DNA of 9,702 bases from positions 1-9,702 of the forward strand of contig WBXE01000090.1 of NCBI GenBank assembly GCA_008932955.1, in the 5' to 3' direction. This DNA comes from Verrucomicrobiota bacterium (GTDB taxonomy: Bacteria; Verrucomicrobiota; Verrucomicrobiia; Verrucomicrobiales; Akkermansiaceae). A model generated the notes under the pieces. The model was not told the origin of the DNA. It did not search any database and worked only from the letters and a program-made list of their open reading frames with translations. A program made the position numbers and the translations under genes. Below, piece after piece: positions 1-6,897 of this stretch (position 1 is its first letter; the number at the start of each line of letters is the position of its first letter).

Positions 1-153
1 ACCCTTGAAACCTTTGAAACCTTTGAAACCTTTGAAACCTTTGAAACCTTTGAAACCTTTGAAACCCTCCCTTGAAACCCTCCTTTGAAACCCTTGAAAC
101 CTTGGAAACCTTGGAAACCCTGGAAACCCTTGAGACCCTGGAAACCCTGGAAA
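1..153. repeat. 9-bp tandem repeat array (cctttgaaa type)
   Basis: The array begins at the first base, so it probably continues beyond the window. Six perfect copies of cctttgaaa lie at 11-64. Two 13-bp variants carrying an extra ccct/cctc step follow at 65-77 and 78-90. Then come 9-bp variants cccttgaaa (91-99), ccttggaaa (100-108, 109-117), ccctggaaa (118-126), cccttgaga (127-135) and ccctggaaa (136-144, 145-153). The left side is homogeneous and the right side degenerate, as expected when copies are added or homogenised at one end. The unit is a multiple of three, so a reading frame through it repeats a tripeptide: P-L-K or K-P-W forward, F-K-G, F-Q-R or S-K-V on the other strand. The period is too short for a CRISPR array. 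It lies directly upstream of the Kelch gene. Confidence 0.95.
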
Positions 154-159
154 TATGAA
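130..159 (+). promoter_or_regulatory. possible sigma70-like promoter at the array edge
   Basis: TTGAGA at 130-135 matches the -35 consensus TTGACA at 5 of 6 positions. After an 18-base spacer, TATGAA at 154-159 matches TATAAT at 4 of 6. The -35-like hexamer lies in the one right-hand repeat unit (127-135) that departs from its ccctggaaa neighbours, and the -10-like hexamer starts immediately after the array. Transcription would begin near 166. That leaves almost no leader for a start at 173 but about 55 bases for a start at 224. Verrucomicrobial promoters are poorly characterised and TTGAAA recurs in every left-hand unit, so this could be chance. Confidence 0.3.
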
Positions 160-172
160 ATGAAGCTGGAAA

Positions 173-3100
173 ATGGTGGGTTTAACCGTAGAAATGCTGC
201 CGACACAGGTTTACAGACCCCTCATGCTCAGATTTTCCCAATATTTGCGTTGCTTGATTTTGCCTTGGCTGGCTTTGGGATTGGGTATTTCAGGTCTGCA
301 GCAGGCGCAAGCGGTCACCTGGGGCAGTTCCGGATCACTGGCCACCGGCCGGGATTCCCACACCATGACGGCGTTGCCAAGCGGCAAGGTGTTGGTGGCC
401 GGCGGCCGCAATACGGCGGGCGACGCGCTGGCCACAGCTGAATTGTATGATCCGGCCACCGGTTCCTGGACGGCGGCGGCCGCGCTGCCGGCAGCGCGTC
501 ACTCTCACACCGCCACCGTGTTGCTCAATGGCAAGGTGTTGGTGGCCGGCGGCTTCGGTGGCTCCACCTCGCTTGCCAGCGCCGCCTTGTATGACCCGGT
601 GAGCGGCACTTGGACGGCCACCGGCGCGATGAAGCAGGCCCGCGACTCGTTCACCGCCACCTTGCTAGGCAACGGCAAAGTGCTGGTCAGCGGCGGCTAC
701 ACCACCAACAATAGCATCATCGGCACCGCTGAACTTTATGACCCGGCCACCGGCGTCTGGACGAGCACCCGCTCCCTGAGCACCGCCACTGCCTACCACT
801 CCGCCACCTTGCTCGCCTCCGGCAAAGTGCTCGTCGCGGGAGGCGAAACCACTCCGGATGTCGGCACCGCCCGCGCGGAGCTTTATGATCCGGCCGCCGG
901 CTCCTGGGCGCCTACCGCAGCGCTGGCCGCGCCCTGTTTCTATCATACCGCCACGCTGCTGCCCAATGCCACGGTGCTGGTGGTTGGGGGGAAATCCAAC
1001 GGCGGCAATACCGCCAGCTCGCTGGCCACCGCGCAGGTGTATGATCCAGCCACCGTGACCTGGACGGTCACCGCCGCCCTTAGCAGCAGCCGGTTTTCGC
1101 ACAGTGCAAATTTATTACCCAACGGCCAACTGCTGATTTTGGGTGGCTTCAACACCACCAGTGGGATGCTAGCCAGCGCCGAACAATATGATTACCTCGC
1201 CGGCATCTGGACTAAGCCCGGCAGCCTAGCCACCGCCCGCCTGGACCACAGTGCCAGCCTCCTGCCCAGCGGCAAACTTTTGATCAGCGGCGGCTGGAAC
1301 GAGGATAGCGCCACCTCTCTGGCCAACTCGGAAGTGATGGATGCAGCCAGCGGCTTCACTGTGGCAAGCGGTGCCTTGCCGGCGCCCCGCGCCCAACACG
1401 CTGCCACCTTGCTGGCCACCGGCAAGGTAATGCTTGCCGGTGGCTTCACTGGCGGAGCCCTCGCCAAGGTTGATCTCTACGATCCGGCAGTCGGCACCGC
1501 AGCGGCTGGCAGCCCGATGGCCACCGCGCGCTACCTGCACACTCTGAGCCTGCTCCAGAGCGGCAAGGTGCTGGTGGCCGGCGGCAGCGACGGCTCAGCC
1601 ACCCTTGGCAGCGCGGAAATGTACGATCCCACCACCGCCACCTGGACGAGTACCGGCAGCATGACGGGTAGCCGTGCACTGCACACCGCCACGGTCCTGA
1701 GAGATGGCAGGGTGCTCGTCGCCGCAGGCCTAGCAAGCGGTGCCGCCCTCGCCACCGCCGAACTTTACAATTCGGCCAGCGGCACTTGGTCGGCCACCAC
1801 TTCCTTGAACACCGCACGCCAGGGACACAGCGCCACCCTTTTGGCCAATGGCAAGGTGCTGGTGGTCGGCGGACGCAACACCACAGGCACCGCGCTGGCC
1901 AGTGTCGAACTGTATGATCCGCTCACCAGTACTTGGAGCATCACCACCGCACTCACCACCGCCCGCTCCGCACACACCGCCACCCTCTTGCCCAACGGCA
2001 AGGTGCTGGTGGCCGGCGGCTTGGCGGGATCCACTTATCTATCAAGCTGCGAGATGTATGATCCAGCCACCGGCCGCTGGACCGTTTGCGGGGCGCTGGC
2101 AGCTGCCCGCAGCGCCCATACCGCCGCCCTCCTAGCCACCGGCAAGGTGCTGGTGGCCGGCGGCAGCAACGGCAGTGCCGCACTGGCCAGCTGCGAAGTG
2201 TATGACCCCGCCACGGGAAGCTGGACGGCCGGTGCTGCGCTGGGCGGTTTGCGAAAAAACCACACGGCCACGCTGCTGACCGACGGCCGGGTGTGGTTGG
2301 CCGGAGGGACGGACGGCGTGGTCTATCAAACCGGCACGGAGTTGTATAACATTGGCCTTGGCTATCAAAGCGCCTGGCAGCCGCAGCTCACTGTTCCGGC
2401 GTCACCCCTGATGCTGGGTAACAGTTTGGCACTAAGCGGCAGCCGCTTCCGCGGCATCTCCGGCGGCTCTTGCGGCAATACCAAAGACTCTCCAAGTAAC
2501 TTTCCCAGCGTGCAACTTTTCAACATCGAAAGCGGCTGCACCGTGATGCCCGCCACCACCGCCTGGAGCGATACCACGCTCAGCACCACCACCTTTGTCG
2601 GCTTGCCCGCCGGCCCCGCCATTCTTACCCTGACCGTTAATGGTATCTCTAGCGCGGTTCTAACACAAGTCGCCAAGACTCCCGCCACGGTCATCATCAG
2701 CAGCCTGTGGCAAGCCGCGGATGGCAGCGCCAAGACCGTAACGGCTACCACCACTCCGGCGGGACTGGCGGTGACACTCACCTACAATGGCTCGCCCACC
2801 GCGCCGAGCGCGCCGGGCAGCTACACGGTGGTGGCCACCGTCACCGATTCAAGCTACTCTGGCAGCGCTACCGCCACGCTCGTCATCAGTGCCGCCACCC
2901 CATTCACGTCCGCCAAGACGATGGCCAGCACCCGCCGCTATCATACCGCCACCTTGTTAAACAACGGTAAAATTTTGGTAGCTGGCGGGCACAACGGCAC
3001 CGCTCTGACAACATCGGAGTTATATGATCCTGCCACCGGCATCTGGACAGCCACAGGCTCGTTGGCCACGGGACGTTTTAGCCACATTGCCACCCTGCTG

Positions 3101-6100
3101 GCCAATGGCAAAGTTTTGATCACGGGAGGGACCGCAGGTCCAGCAAGCCTTGCCAGTGCGGAACTGTATGATCCGACCACTGGAACTTGGAGCTCCGGCG
3201 GGACCATGAAGGCCGCTCGCATCAACCACACCGCCACCTTGTTGCTTAACGGTAAGGTCTTGGTGGCAGGCGGACAAACCCTAGGTTCTGCCTATTTATT
3301 AAGCGCGGAGTTGTACGATCCGGACCTGGGAACCTGGACTCTAACCGGAGCAATGCCCAACGCGCATTACTGCCACTCCGCCGCCCTGCTGGCGGATGGC
3401 AAGGTCTTGGTGGCCGGCGGAATGGGTGGCCCATCCAGTTCTAGCAACCTTCTGCTGGCAAAAGTCGAGTTATACGACCCAGCGGTTGGCACATGGACCG
3501 CGAAGGGCGACTTGATCACCGCCCGCCAAAACCACAGCGCCACCGTCTTGCCCACTGGCAAGGTGCTCGTTGCAGGCGGCGCGAACACTGACCCAGTCTC
3601 CTACAACGGCAGCTTCCAATGCGTCAGCAGCGCCGAGTTGTATGATTCAACAAGCGGCACCTGGTCAGCCGCAGGAAGTCTGATAAATCCTCGCGACCAT
3701 CACACCGCCACCCTGCTGCCCAATGGCCGCGTTCTGTTGGCTGGCGGAAGAGCCCCCACCTGGAATACGTTAGATGGGGTTGCCAGCGCGGACATCTATA
3801 ATCCGGCCACCGGCACCTGGGCAGCGGTGACTGGCTCGCTGGTTGGTAAGCGCTACGACCACACCGCCACCCTGCTAGCCAACGGCAAAGTGGTGATTGC
3901 CGGTGGATACAGTGGCGCCAATCCGGTGCTAGCGACTGTGGAGTTATATGATAGTGCGCTTGGCACATGGGCAGAGACTGCGGCACCGGGCTGTGTACTC
4001 ACCCATCACAGCGCCAACCTGTTGCCGGATGGCCGGGTGCTGGCGCTCGGCGGTTGGGACGGCACCACCACCCAGTCCAGCGTGGCAATTTACACTCCAG
4101 CCAGCGGGGCTTGGACAGCCGGTGGCGAGCTGCCCACGGCCCGGCGCGACCACGCCGCCACGCTGCTGGCAAACGGCAAGGTGCTCGTCACCGGCGGCCG
4201 CAACTCTGCGGCCCTAGCCAGCGCCGAAATCTATAACCCGACATTTGGCTCGTGGTCCCCCACCACTGCCATGAACTCGCCACGCTATCTACATACCGCC
4301 ACGTTGTTAGCCGATGGCCGGGTGCTCGTCACCGGTGGCAAAAATGACGTCGGCACGCTCGCCAGCGCGGAAATCTATAACCCGCTCACCGGGTTGTGGT
4401 CGGCCGCCGGCCCCCTGCTCAGCGCCCGTGATGGCCATTCGGCAACCCTACTAACCAACGGCAAAGTGCTCGTCATCGCCGGTGAAAACACTGGCTCGGC
4501 ACTGGCCAGTGCCGAGCTATATAATCCGGCCACCAACGCCTGGAGCGCCACCGGAGCGCTGGCCAACGCCCGCATGGGCCACTCCACCACGCTGCTACCA
4601 AGTGGCAAGGTGCTGGTGGTCGGCGGCATCAATGGCACAACCTATCAGAACAGCCCGCAGCTCTACGATTCCGGCACGGGAACCTGGACGGCAACCACCA
4701 ACTTGGAGAGCTCCGCCACCACCACGCTGGCGCAAGCCCGGAGCGATCACAGCGCCACCTTGCTGGCCAATGGCAAGGTGCTCGTCAGCGGCGGCACGGG
4801 CAGCGGCGGCGTGGTGAGCGGGACGGCGGAGTTATTTGATCCGGCCAGCGGCCTCTGGCAAAGCAGTGGGGGGTTAACCACCGCGCGTAAGAACCACACC
4901 GCCACGCTTCTAACCAACGGGCGGGTGCTCGCCGTCGGCGGCAGCGGCAACACCGGTGTTCTCAACAGCGGTGAGATCTACGACGTGGGCCTGGGTTTCG
5001 CCGCTACCTCCCAACCGCTCATCACCAGCGCCCCGGTTTCGCTGGTGCCAGGGAGTGCTCTATCCCTCGCCGGGAGCCAATTCCGAGGCCTGTCCGCGGC
5101 CTCCGGCGGCAATGGCACACAGAACTCATCGAGCGATGTGCCAGTTGTCCAAGTGCGGATGTTAGACAGCGGTCTGACCACCGTGCTGCAGCCGTCGAGT
5201 TGGTCGGTCACGACTTTCTCCTCAGCCTCAATTGTCGCAGGCTCGCCGCAAGGCTATGCGCTAGTGACCGTCTTTGCCAGCGGCATCCCCGGCCCTTCGG
5301 TGATCTTAAAAATTGCGGTAGCCGATCCGCCGCTTAATGCCATTTGGAAGGGAGCAGCCAGCGGCGATTGGAGCAGCAACACCAATTGGGTGGACGCGGC
5401 AAATGCCAGCACCCATGTAGCACCGGGGCTGGATACGAGCCTCCCCGGAGTGGTGAGCGCCACTTTTGGCAATACCGCCGGCAGCGTGACCGTCAATCTC
5501 AACACCGCAGCTCCTAACGTCAATGCGCTGAGCTTCAATAACACCGGCAGTTATACCATTGCCCAAGGCAGCGGCAGCAACGGCATCACCTTGGCAGGCA
5601 CGGCCCCCGCCATCACGGTGGCCGGCACCCATACCATCAGCACGCCGCTGGCCCTTGCTAGCAATACGACGCTGACCACGAATAACTTGAACGACACGCT
5701 AACTATTTCCGGAGCCATCAGCGGCAGCGGCAAGAATCTAACCAAGAACGGGGCCGGCACGCTCACCCTCAACGCCGCCAACATCTTCACTGGCACCACC
5801 ACCGTCGCCGACGGCACGCTGGTCATTGGTGGGGCCGGCAGTCTCATCAACAGCAGTGTCAGTGTTTTGGCCGGCGGCACCTTGGCTGGCAGCGGCAGCA
5901 TTGGCGGCCCGGCGAGCATTCAAGGCATCGAAGCGCCCGGCCGCGATGGCAGCGGCATCCAGACCTTCACTAACAGCCTGGAGCTGGCCGCTACATCCCA
6001 CCTTCAGTGGCAGCTCACGGCCAATCTAAGCACAGGCCGCGGCAGCCGTTACGCCGGAATCAACGTCACTGGCGGCAGTTTTGCCATCAGCCCCGGTGCC

Positions 6101-6817
6101 ACCCTTGACCTGAGTTTCGGCGGCAGCGTTGATTTCTCCGACGTATTCTGGGCATCCAATCAATCCTGGACTCTGGTCGATCTGGCCAGCGGGGTCAGCG
6201 ACACGAGCCGCACCACTCTCTTCACGCTTGGCACAATTACCGGCGGCGGTTACAGCACCTCGCTCGGGTCATTCACGCTAGCCCGCATCACCAATGCTTA
6301 CGGCGAAAACGATGTGTTGCTGCAATGGACCAGCAGCATAACATCGCCTTATCAAGCATGGATGAACAGTTACTCCAGCTCGATCCCCAACGCCAGCGAC
6401 CGACTGCCCGACGCCGACCCCGATCATGACGGCGTGACCAATCTAGCTGAATTCGCCTTCGCCGGCCAGCCTAACAACCCATCCGGCAAGGGGTTGTTGT
6501 TCACCTGCGCCGACGCTGGCCTCACAGAACTCACCTTCACCTGCGCCGTGCGCCGCTCTGCCAGCGCCACCTTCACCGCCGACCTCAACGGTGCCCAGAC
6601 CGCCACCATCGACGGGGTGACATACACCATCGAAGCCAGCACTACTCTGGTCGGCACCTGGGACAGCCTCGTCACCTATCTTGGCAAGTCCGATAGCCCG
6701 CCACCCGGTAGCGGCCTGCCGAGTCTGGCAGCCAGTAACTGGGAATACCGCAGTTTCTCCGCCTTCAACGGGCTTGCCGGTGCGGGCTTCATGCGGGCCA
6801 AAGTGAGCCAGCCCTGA
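173..6817 (+). CDS. giant secreted Kelch-repeat protein with autotransporter-associated beta-strand region
   Basis: A predicted exported protein of 2214 aa, complete in the window. Domains in order: signal peptide (M18-A47); 14 Kelch motifs (about 50-733); a beta-sandwich-like segment (about 735-833); an MBG-type Ig-like domain (about 836-907); 14 more Kelch motifs (about 910-1610); a second copy of the beta-sandwich segment (about 1611-1718); a beta-helix-like region with an autotransporter-associated strand repeat (about 1723-2050); and a C-terminal domain with the loop DPDHDGVTNLAE (2082-2093). An in-frame stop at 161-163 limits the start to 173, 194 or 224. The 224 start places a classical signal peptide at the N-terminus and I favour it, but the longest form is listed. 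None of the starts has a strong Shine-Dalgarno. There is no C-terminal beta-barrel, LPXTG or PEP-CTERM anchor, so the secretion route is unclear. The likely role is extracellular binding or adhesion; the ligand is unknown. Confidence 0.93.
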   Translation: MVGLTVEMLPTQVYRPLMLRFSQYLRCLILPWLALGLGISGLQQAQAVTWGSSGSLATGRDSHTMTALPSGKVLVAGGRNTAGDALATAELYDPATGSWTAAAALPAARHSHTATVLLNGKVLVAGGFGGSTSLASAALYDPVSGTWTATGAMKQARDSFTATLLGNGKVLVSGGYTTNNSIIGTAELYDPATGVWTSTRSLSTATAYHSATLLASGKVLVAGGETTPDVGTARAELYDPAAGSWAPTAALAAPCFYHTATLLPNATVLVVGGKSNGGNTASSLATAQVYDPATVTWTVTAALSSSRFSHSANLLPNGQLLILGGFNTTSGMLASAEQYDYLAGIWTKPGSLATARLDHSASLLPSGKLLISGGWNEDSATSLANSEVMDAASGFTVASGALPAPRAQHAATLLATGKVMLAGGFTGGALAKVDLYDPAVGTAAAGSPMATARYLHTLSLLQSGKVLVAGGSDGSATLGSAEMYDPTTATWTSTGSMTGSRALHTATVLRDGRVLVAAGLASGAALATAELYNSASGTWSATTSLNTARQGHSATLLANGKVLVVGGRNTTGTALASVELYDPLTSTWSITTALTTARSAHTATLLPNGKVLVAGGLAGSTYLSSCEMYDPATGRWTVCGALAAARSAHTAALLATGKVLVAGGSNGSAALASCEVYDPATGSWTAGAALGGLRKNHTATLLTDGRVWLAGGTDGVVYQTGTELYNIGLGYQSAWQPQLTVPASPLMLGNSLALSGSRFRGISGGSCGNTKDSPSNFPSVQLFNIESGCTVMPATTAWSDTTLSTTTFVGLPAGPAILTLTVNGISSAVLTQVAKTPATVIISSLWQAADGSAKTVTATTTPAGLAVTLTYNGSPTAPSAPGSYTVVATVTDSSYSGSATATLVISAATPFTSAKTMASTRRYHTATLLNNGKILVAGGHNGTALTTSELYDPATGIWTATGSLATGRFSHIATLLANGKVLITGGTAGPASLASAELYDPTTGTWSSGGTMKAARINHTATLLLNGKVLVAGGQTLGSAYLLSAELYDPDLGTWTLTGAMPNAHYCHSAALLADGKVLVAGGMGGPSSSSNLLLAKVELYDPAVGTWTAKGDLITARQNHSATVLPTGKVLVAGGANTDPVSYNGSFQCVSSAELYDSTSGTWSAAGSLINPRDHHTATLLPNGRVLLAGGRAPTWNTLDGVASADIYNPATGTWAAVTGSLVGKRYDHTATLLANGKVVIAGGYSGANPVLATVELYDSALGTWAETAAPGCVLTHHSANLLPDGRVLALGGWDGTTTQSSVAIYTPASGAWTAGGELPTARRDHAATLLANGKVLVTGGRNSAALASAEIYNPTFGSWSPTTAMNSPRYLHTATLLADGRVLVTGGKNDVGTLASAEIYNPLTGLWSAAGPLLSARDGHSATLLTNGKVLVIAGENTGSALASAELYNPATNAWSATGALANARMGHSTTLLPSGKVLVVGGINGTTYQNSPQLYDSGTGTWTATTNLESSATTTLAQARSDHSATLLANGKVLVSGGTGSGGVVSGTAELFDPASGLWQSSGGLTTARKNHTATLLTNGRVLAVGGSGNTGVLNSGEIYDVGLGFAATSQPLITSAPVSLVPGSALSLAGSQFRGLSAASGGNGTQNSSSDVPVVQVRMLDSGLTTVLQPSSWSVTTFSSASIVAGSPQGYALVTVFASGIPGPSVILKIAVADPPLNAIWKGAASGDWSSNTNWVDAANASTHVAPGLDTSLPGVVSATFGNTAGSVTVNLNTAAPNVNALSFNNTGSYTIAQGSGSNGITLAGTAPAITVAGTHTISTPLALASNTTLTTNNLNDTLTISGAISGSGKNLTKNGAGTLTLNAANIFTGTTTVADGTLVIGGAGSLINSSVSVLAGGTLAGSGSIGGPASIQGIEAPGRDGSGIQTFTNSLELAATSHLQWQLTANLSTGRGSRYAGINVTGGSFAISPGATLDLSFGGSVDFSDVFWASNQSWTLVDLASGVSDTSRTTLFTLGTITGGGYSTSLGSFTLARITNAYGENDVLLQWTSSITSPYQAWMNSYSSSIPNASDRLPDADPDHDGVTNLAEFAFAGQPNNPSGKGLLFTCADAGLTELTFTCAVRRSASATFTADLNGAQTATIDGVTYTIEASTTLVGTWDSLVTYLGKSDSPPPGSGLPSLAASNWEYRSFSAFNGLAGAGFMRAKVSQP
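224..313 (+). other. signal peptide of the Kelch protein
   Basis: From the ATG at 224 the protein begins MLRFSQYLR (n-region with two arginines), then a hydrophobic stretch CLILPWLALGLGISGL, then QQAQA before VTWG. The A-Q-A at the end fits the A-x-A rule for signal peptidase I, giving cleavage between A47 and V48 (numbering from 173). Starting at 173 would add 17 residues with an acidic residue and a proline before the positive n-region, which is unusual. This favours 224 as the true start. Confidence 0.75.
320..2370 (+). repeat. Kelch block 1: 14 motifs
   Basis: Fourteen consecutive units of roughly 45-52 residues, each with the pattern R-x-x-H-[ST]-A-x-L-L-x-x-G-K-V-L-V-A-G-G, then A-E-L-Y-D-P-A-T-G-x-W-T. 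This is the Kelch signature: the paired glycines, the tyrosine and the tryptophan spaced as in beta-propeller blades. Variants include V-L-V-A-A-G in unit 10, which lacks one of the paired glycines, and N-A-T-V in unit 5. The last unit (R-K-N-H-T-A-T-L-L-T-D-G-R-V) has no tryptophan but ends in Y-N-I-G-L-G-Y. At DNA level the glycine core is strongly conserved; a 28-bp stretch is identical at 1561-1588 and 2140-2167. Fourteen motifs could form two seven-bladed propellers; that is inference. Confidence 0.9.
2371..2676 (+). other. beta-sandwich-like segment after Kelch block 1
   Basis: About 100 residues beginning QPQLTVPASPLMLGNSLALSG and including SRFRGISGG. The pattern P-x-x-L-x-x-G-x-x-L-x-L-x-G-x-x-F-R-G-[IL]-S resembles the immunoglobulin/E-set-like domain that follows Kelch propellers in galactose-oxidase-like proteins. 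The same pattern recurs at 5005-5325 after the second Kelch block, including Q-P at its start and F-R-G-L-S. The E-set assignment is inferred from position and pattern. Confidence 0.5.
2677..2892 (+). other. MBG-type Ig-like domain
   Basis: The segment from T-P-A-T-V through A-T-L-V-I has the hallmarks of the bacterial MBG family: a D-G-S-A-K-T-V-T-A-T-T-T-P-A-G-L stretch, then V-T-L-T-Y-N-G-S, then A-P-G-S-Y-T-V-V-A-T-V-T-D, then Y-S-G-S-A-T-A-T-L-V-I. Such domains act as rigid spacers or binding modules in large exported bacterial proteins. It sits between the two Kelch modules and has no counterpart after the second one, where the strand-repeat region follows instead. Confidence 0.75.
2905..5000 (+). 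repeat. Kelch block 2: 14 motifs
   Basis: A second run of exactly fourteen Kelch units with the same H-x-A-T-L-L-x-N-G-K-V-L-V-x-G-G and A-E-L-Y-D-P-x-x-G-x-W pattern. Unit 4 (G-M-G-G-P-S-S-S-S-N-L), unit 5 (ANTDPVSYNGSF) and unit 6 (RAPTWNTLDG) carry longer loops after the paired glycines. Unit 11 reads V-L-V-I-A-G, losing one glycine. Extra residues (ESSATTTLA) lie between units 12 and 13. The final unit starts R-K-N-H-T-A-T-L-L-T-N-G-R-V and ends Y-D-V-G-L-G-F, closely matching the final unit of block 1. This indicates that the whole module was duplicated. Confidence 0.9.
5005..5325 (+). other. beta-sandwich-like segment after Kelch block 2
   Basis: This is the second copy of the segment seen at 2371-2676. 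It contains SQPLITSAPVSLVPGSAL, then S-L-A-G-S-Q-F-R-G-L-S, an N/S-rich loop, and P-V-V-Q-V aligned with P-S-V-Q-L of copy 1. It closes the second Kelch module before the strand-repeat region. Confidence 0.5.
5341..6330 (+). other. autotransporter-associated beta-strand (PATR-like) region
   Basis: It opens with I-W-K-G-A-A-S-G-D-W-S-S-N-T-N-W, the typical entry to verrucomicrobial strand-repeat regions. It continues with Asn/Thr/Gly-rich beta-strand-like sequence. At about 5731-5829 (residues 1854-1885) there is one clear repeat, N-L-T-K-N-G-A-G-T-L-T-L then F-T-G-T-T-T-V-A-D-G-T-L-V-I, matching the autotransporter-associated beta-strand family. It is followed by G-T-L-A-G-S-G-S-I-G-G and A-P-G-R-D-G-S-G-I-Q-T-F, the usual tail. 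A right-handed beta-helix stalk is likely. No translocator barrel follows. Confidence 0.75.
6338..6814 (+). other. C-terminal domain with EF-hand/dockerin-like calcium loop
   Basis: This begins S-P-Y-Q-A-W-M-N-S-Y. A 12-residue loop at residues 2082-2093 has D at positions 1, 3 and 5, G at 6 and E at 12 (DPDHDGVTNLAE), which fits a calcium-binding EF-hand or dockerin-type loop. A further D2080 precedes it. About 120 residues follow and end F-M-R-A-K-V-S-Q-P. This layout, with the loop then N-L-A-E-F-A and a short 'F-x-R-x-K-V' end, is common at the C-termini of large exported verrucomicrobial proteins and may be a sorting or anchoring element. That role is inference. Confidence 0.55.
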
Positions 6818-6828
6818 GGCTTTTTTTT
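6810..6828 (+). terminator. weak terminator-like hairpin at the Kelch gene stop
   Basis: AGCC (6810-6813), loop CTGA, GGCT (6818-6821), running into an eight-T tract (6821-6828). The 4-bp stem is short for an intrinsic terminator, and it overlaps the TGA stop at 6815-6817. The T tract is the stronger part of the signal. Confidence 0.35.
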
Positions 6829-6838
6829 GCTAGATTGT

Positions 6839-6869
6839 GTAGGGCAATAAATCCCTGCTTGATTTTTTT
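6839..6869 (+). terminator. second weak hairpin followed by a T run
   Basis: GTAGGG (6839-6844) can pair with CCCTGC (6853-6858), with one T-G wobble, around an 8-base AT-rich loop. TTGA and a seven-T run (6863-6869) follow. It may act with the preceding T tract to end transcription from the Kelch gene before glnD. The four bases between stem and T run weaken the call. The rest of the 80-base spacer has no convincing promoter for glnD. Confidence 0.3.
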
Positions 6870-6897
6870 CACGCATCGGTGATGGTGCCGATCCTGC

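Noticed and set aside
1..153. CRISPR array
   Set aside because: Units are 9 bp with no spacers between them, so this is a simple tandem repeat.
85..441. 118-codon forward reading frame starting in the repeat array
   Set aside because: Its first part is the repeat read as K-P-W, and the rest overlaps the Kelch gene in another frame with no recognisable domain.
2365..2781. 138-codon reading frame on the - strand
   Set aside because: It lies wholly antisense to the Kelch gene. High GC and few stops explain such frames, and the product resembles no family I know.
6338..6817. PEP-CTERM, LPXTG or beta-barrel anchor at the Kelch protein C-terminus
   Set aside because: There is no hydrophobic helix with a basic tail, no LPXTG, and no terminal barrel strand pattern.
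6827..6889. Promoter for glnD in the spacer
   Set aside because: TTGCTA at 6827-6832 and TTGATT at 6859-6864 resemble -35 boxes, but neither has a -10-like hexamer at 16-18 bases spacing.
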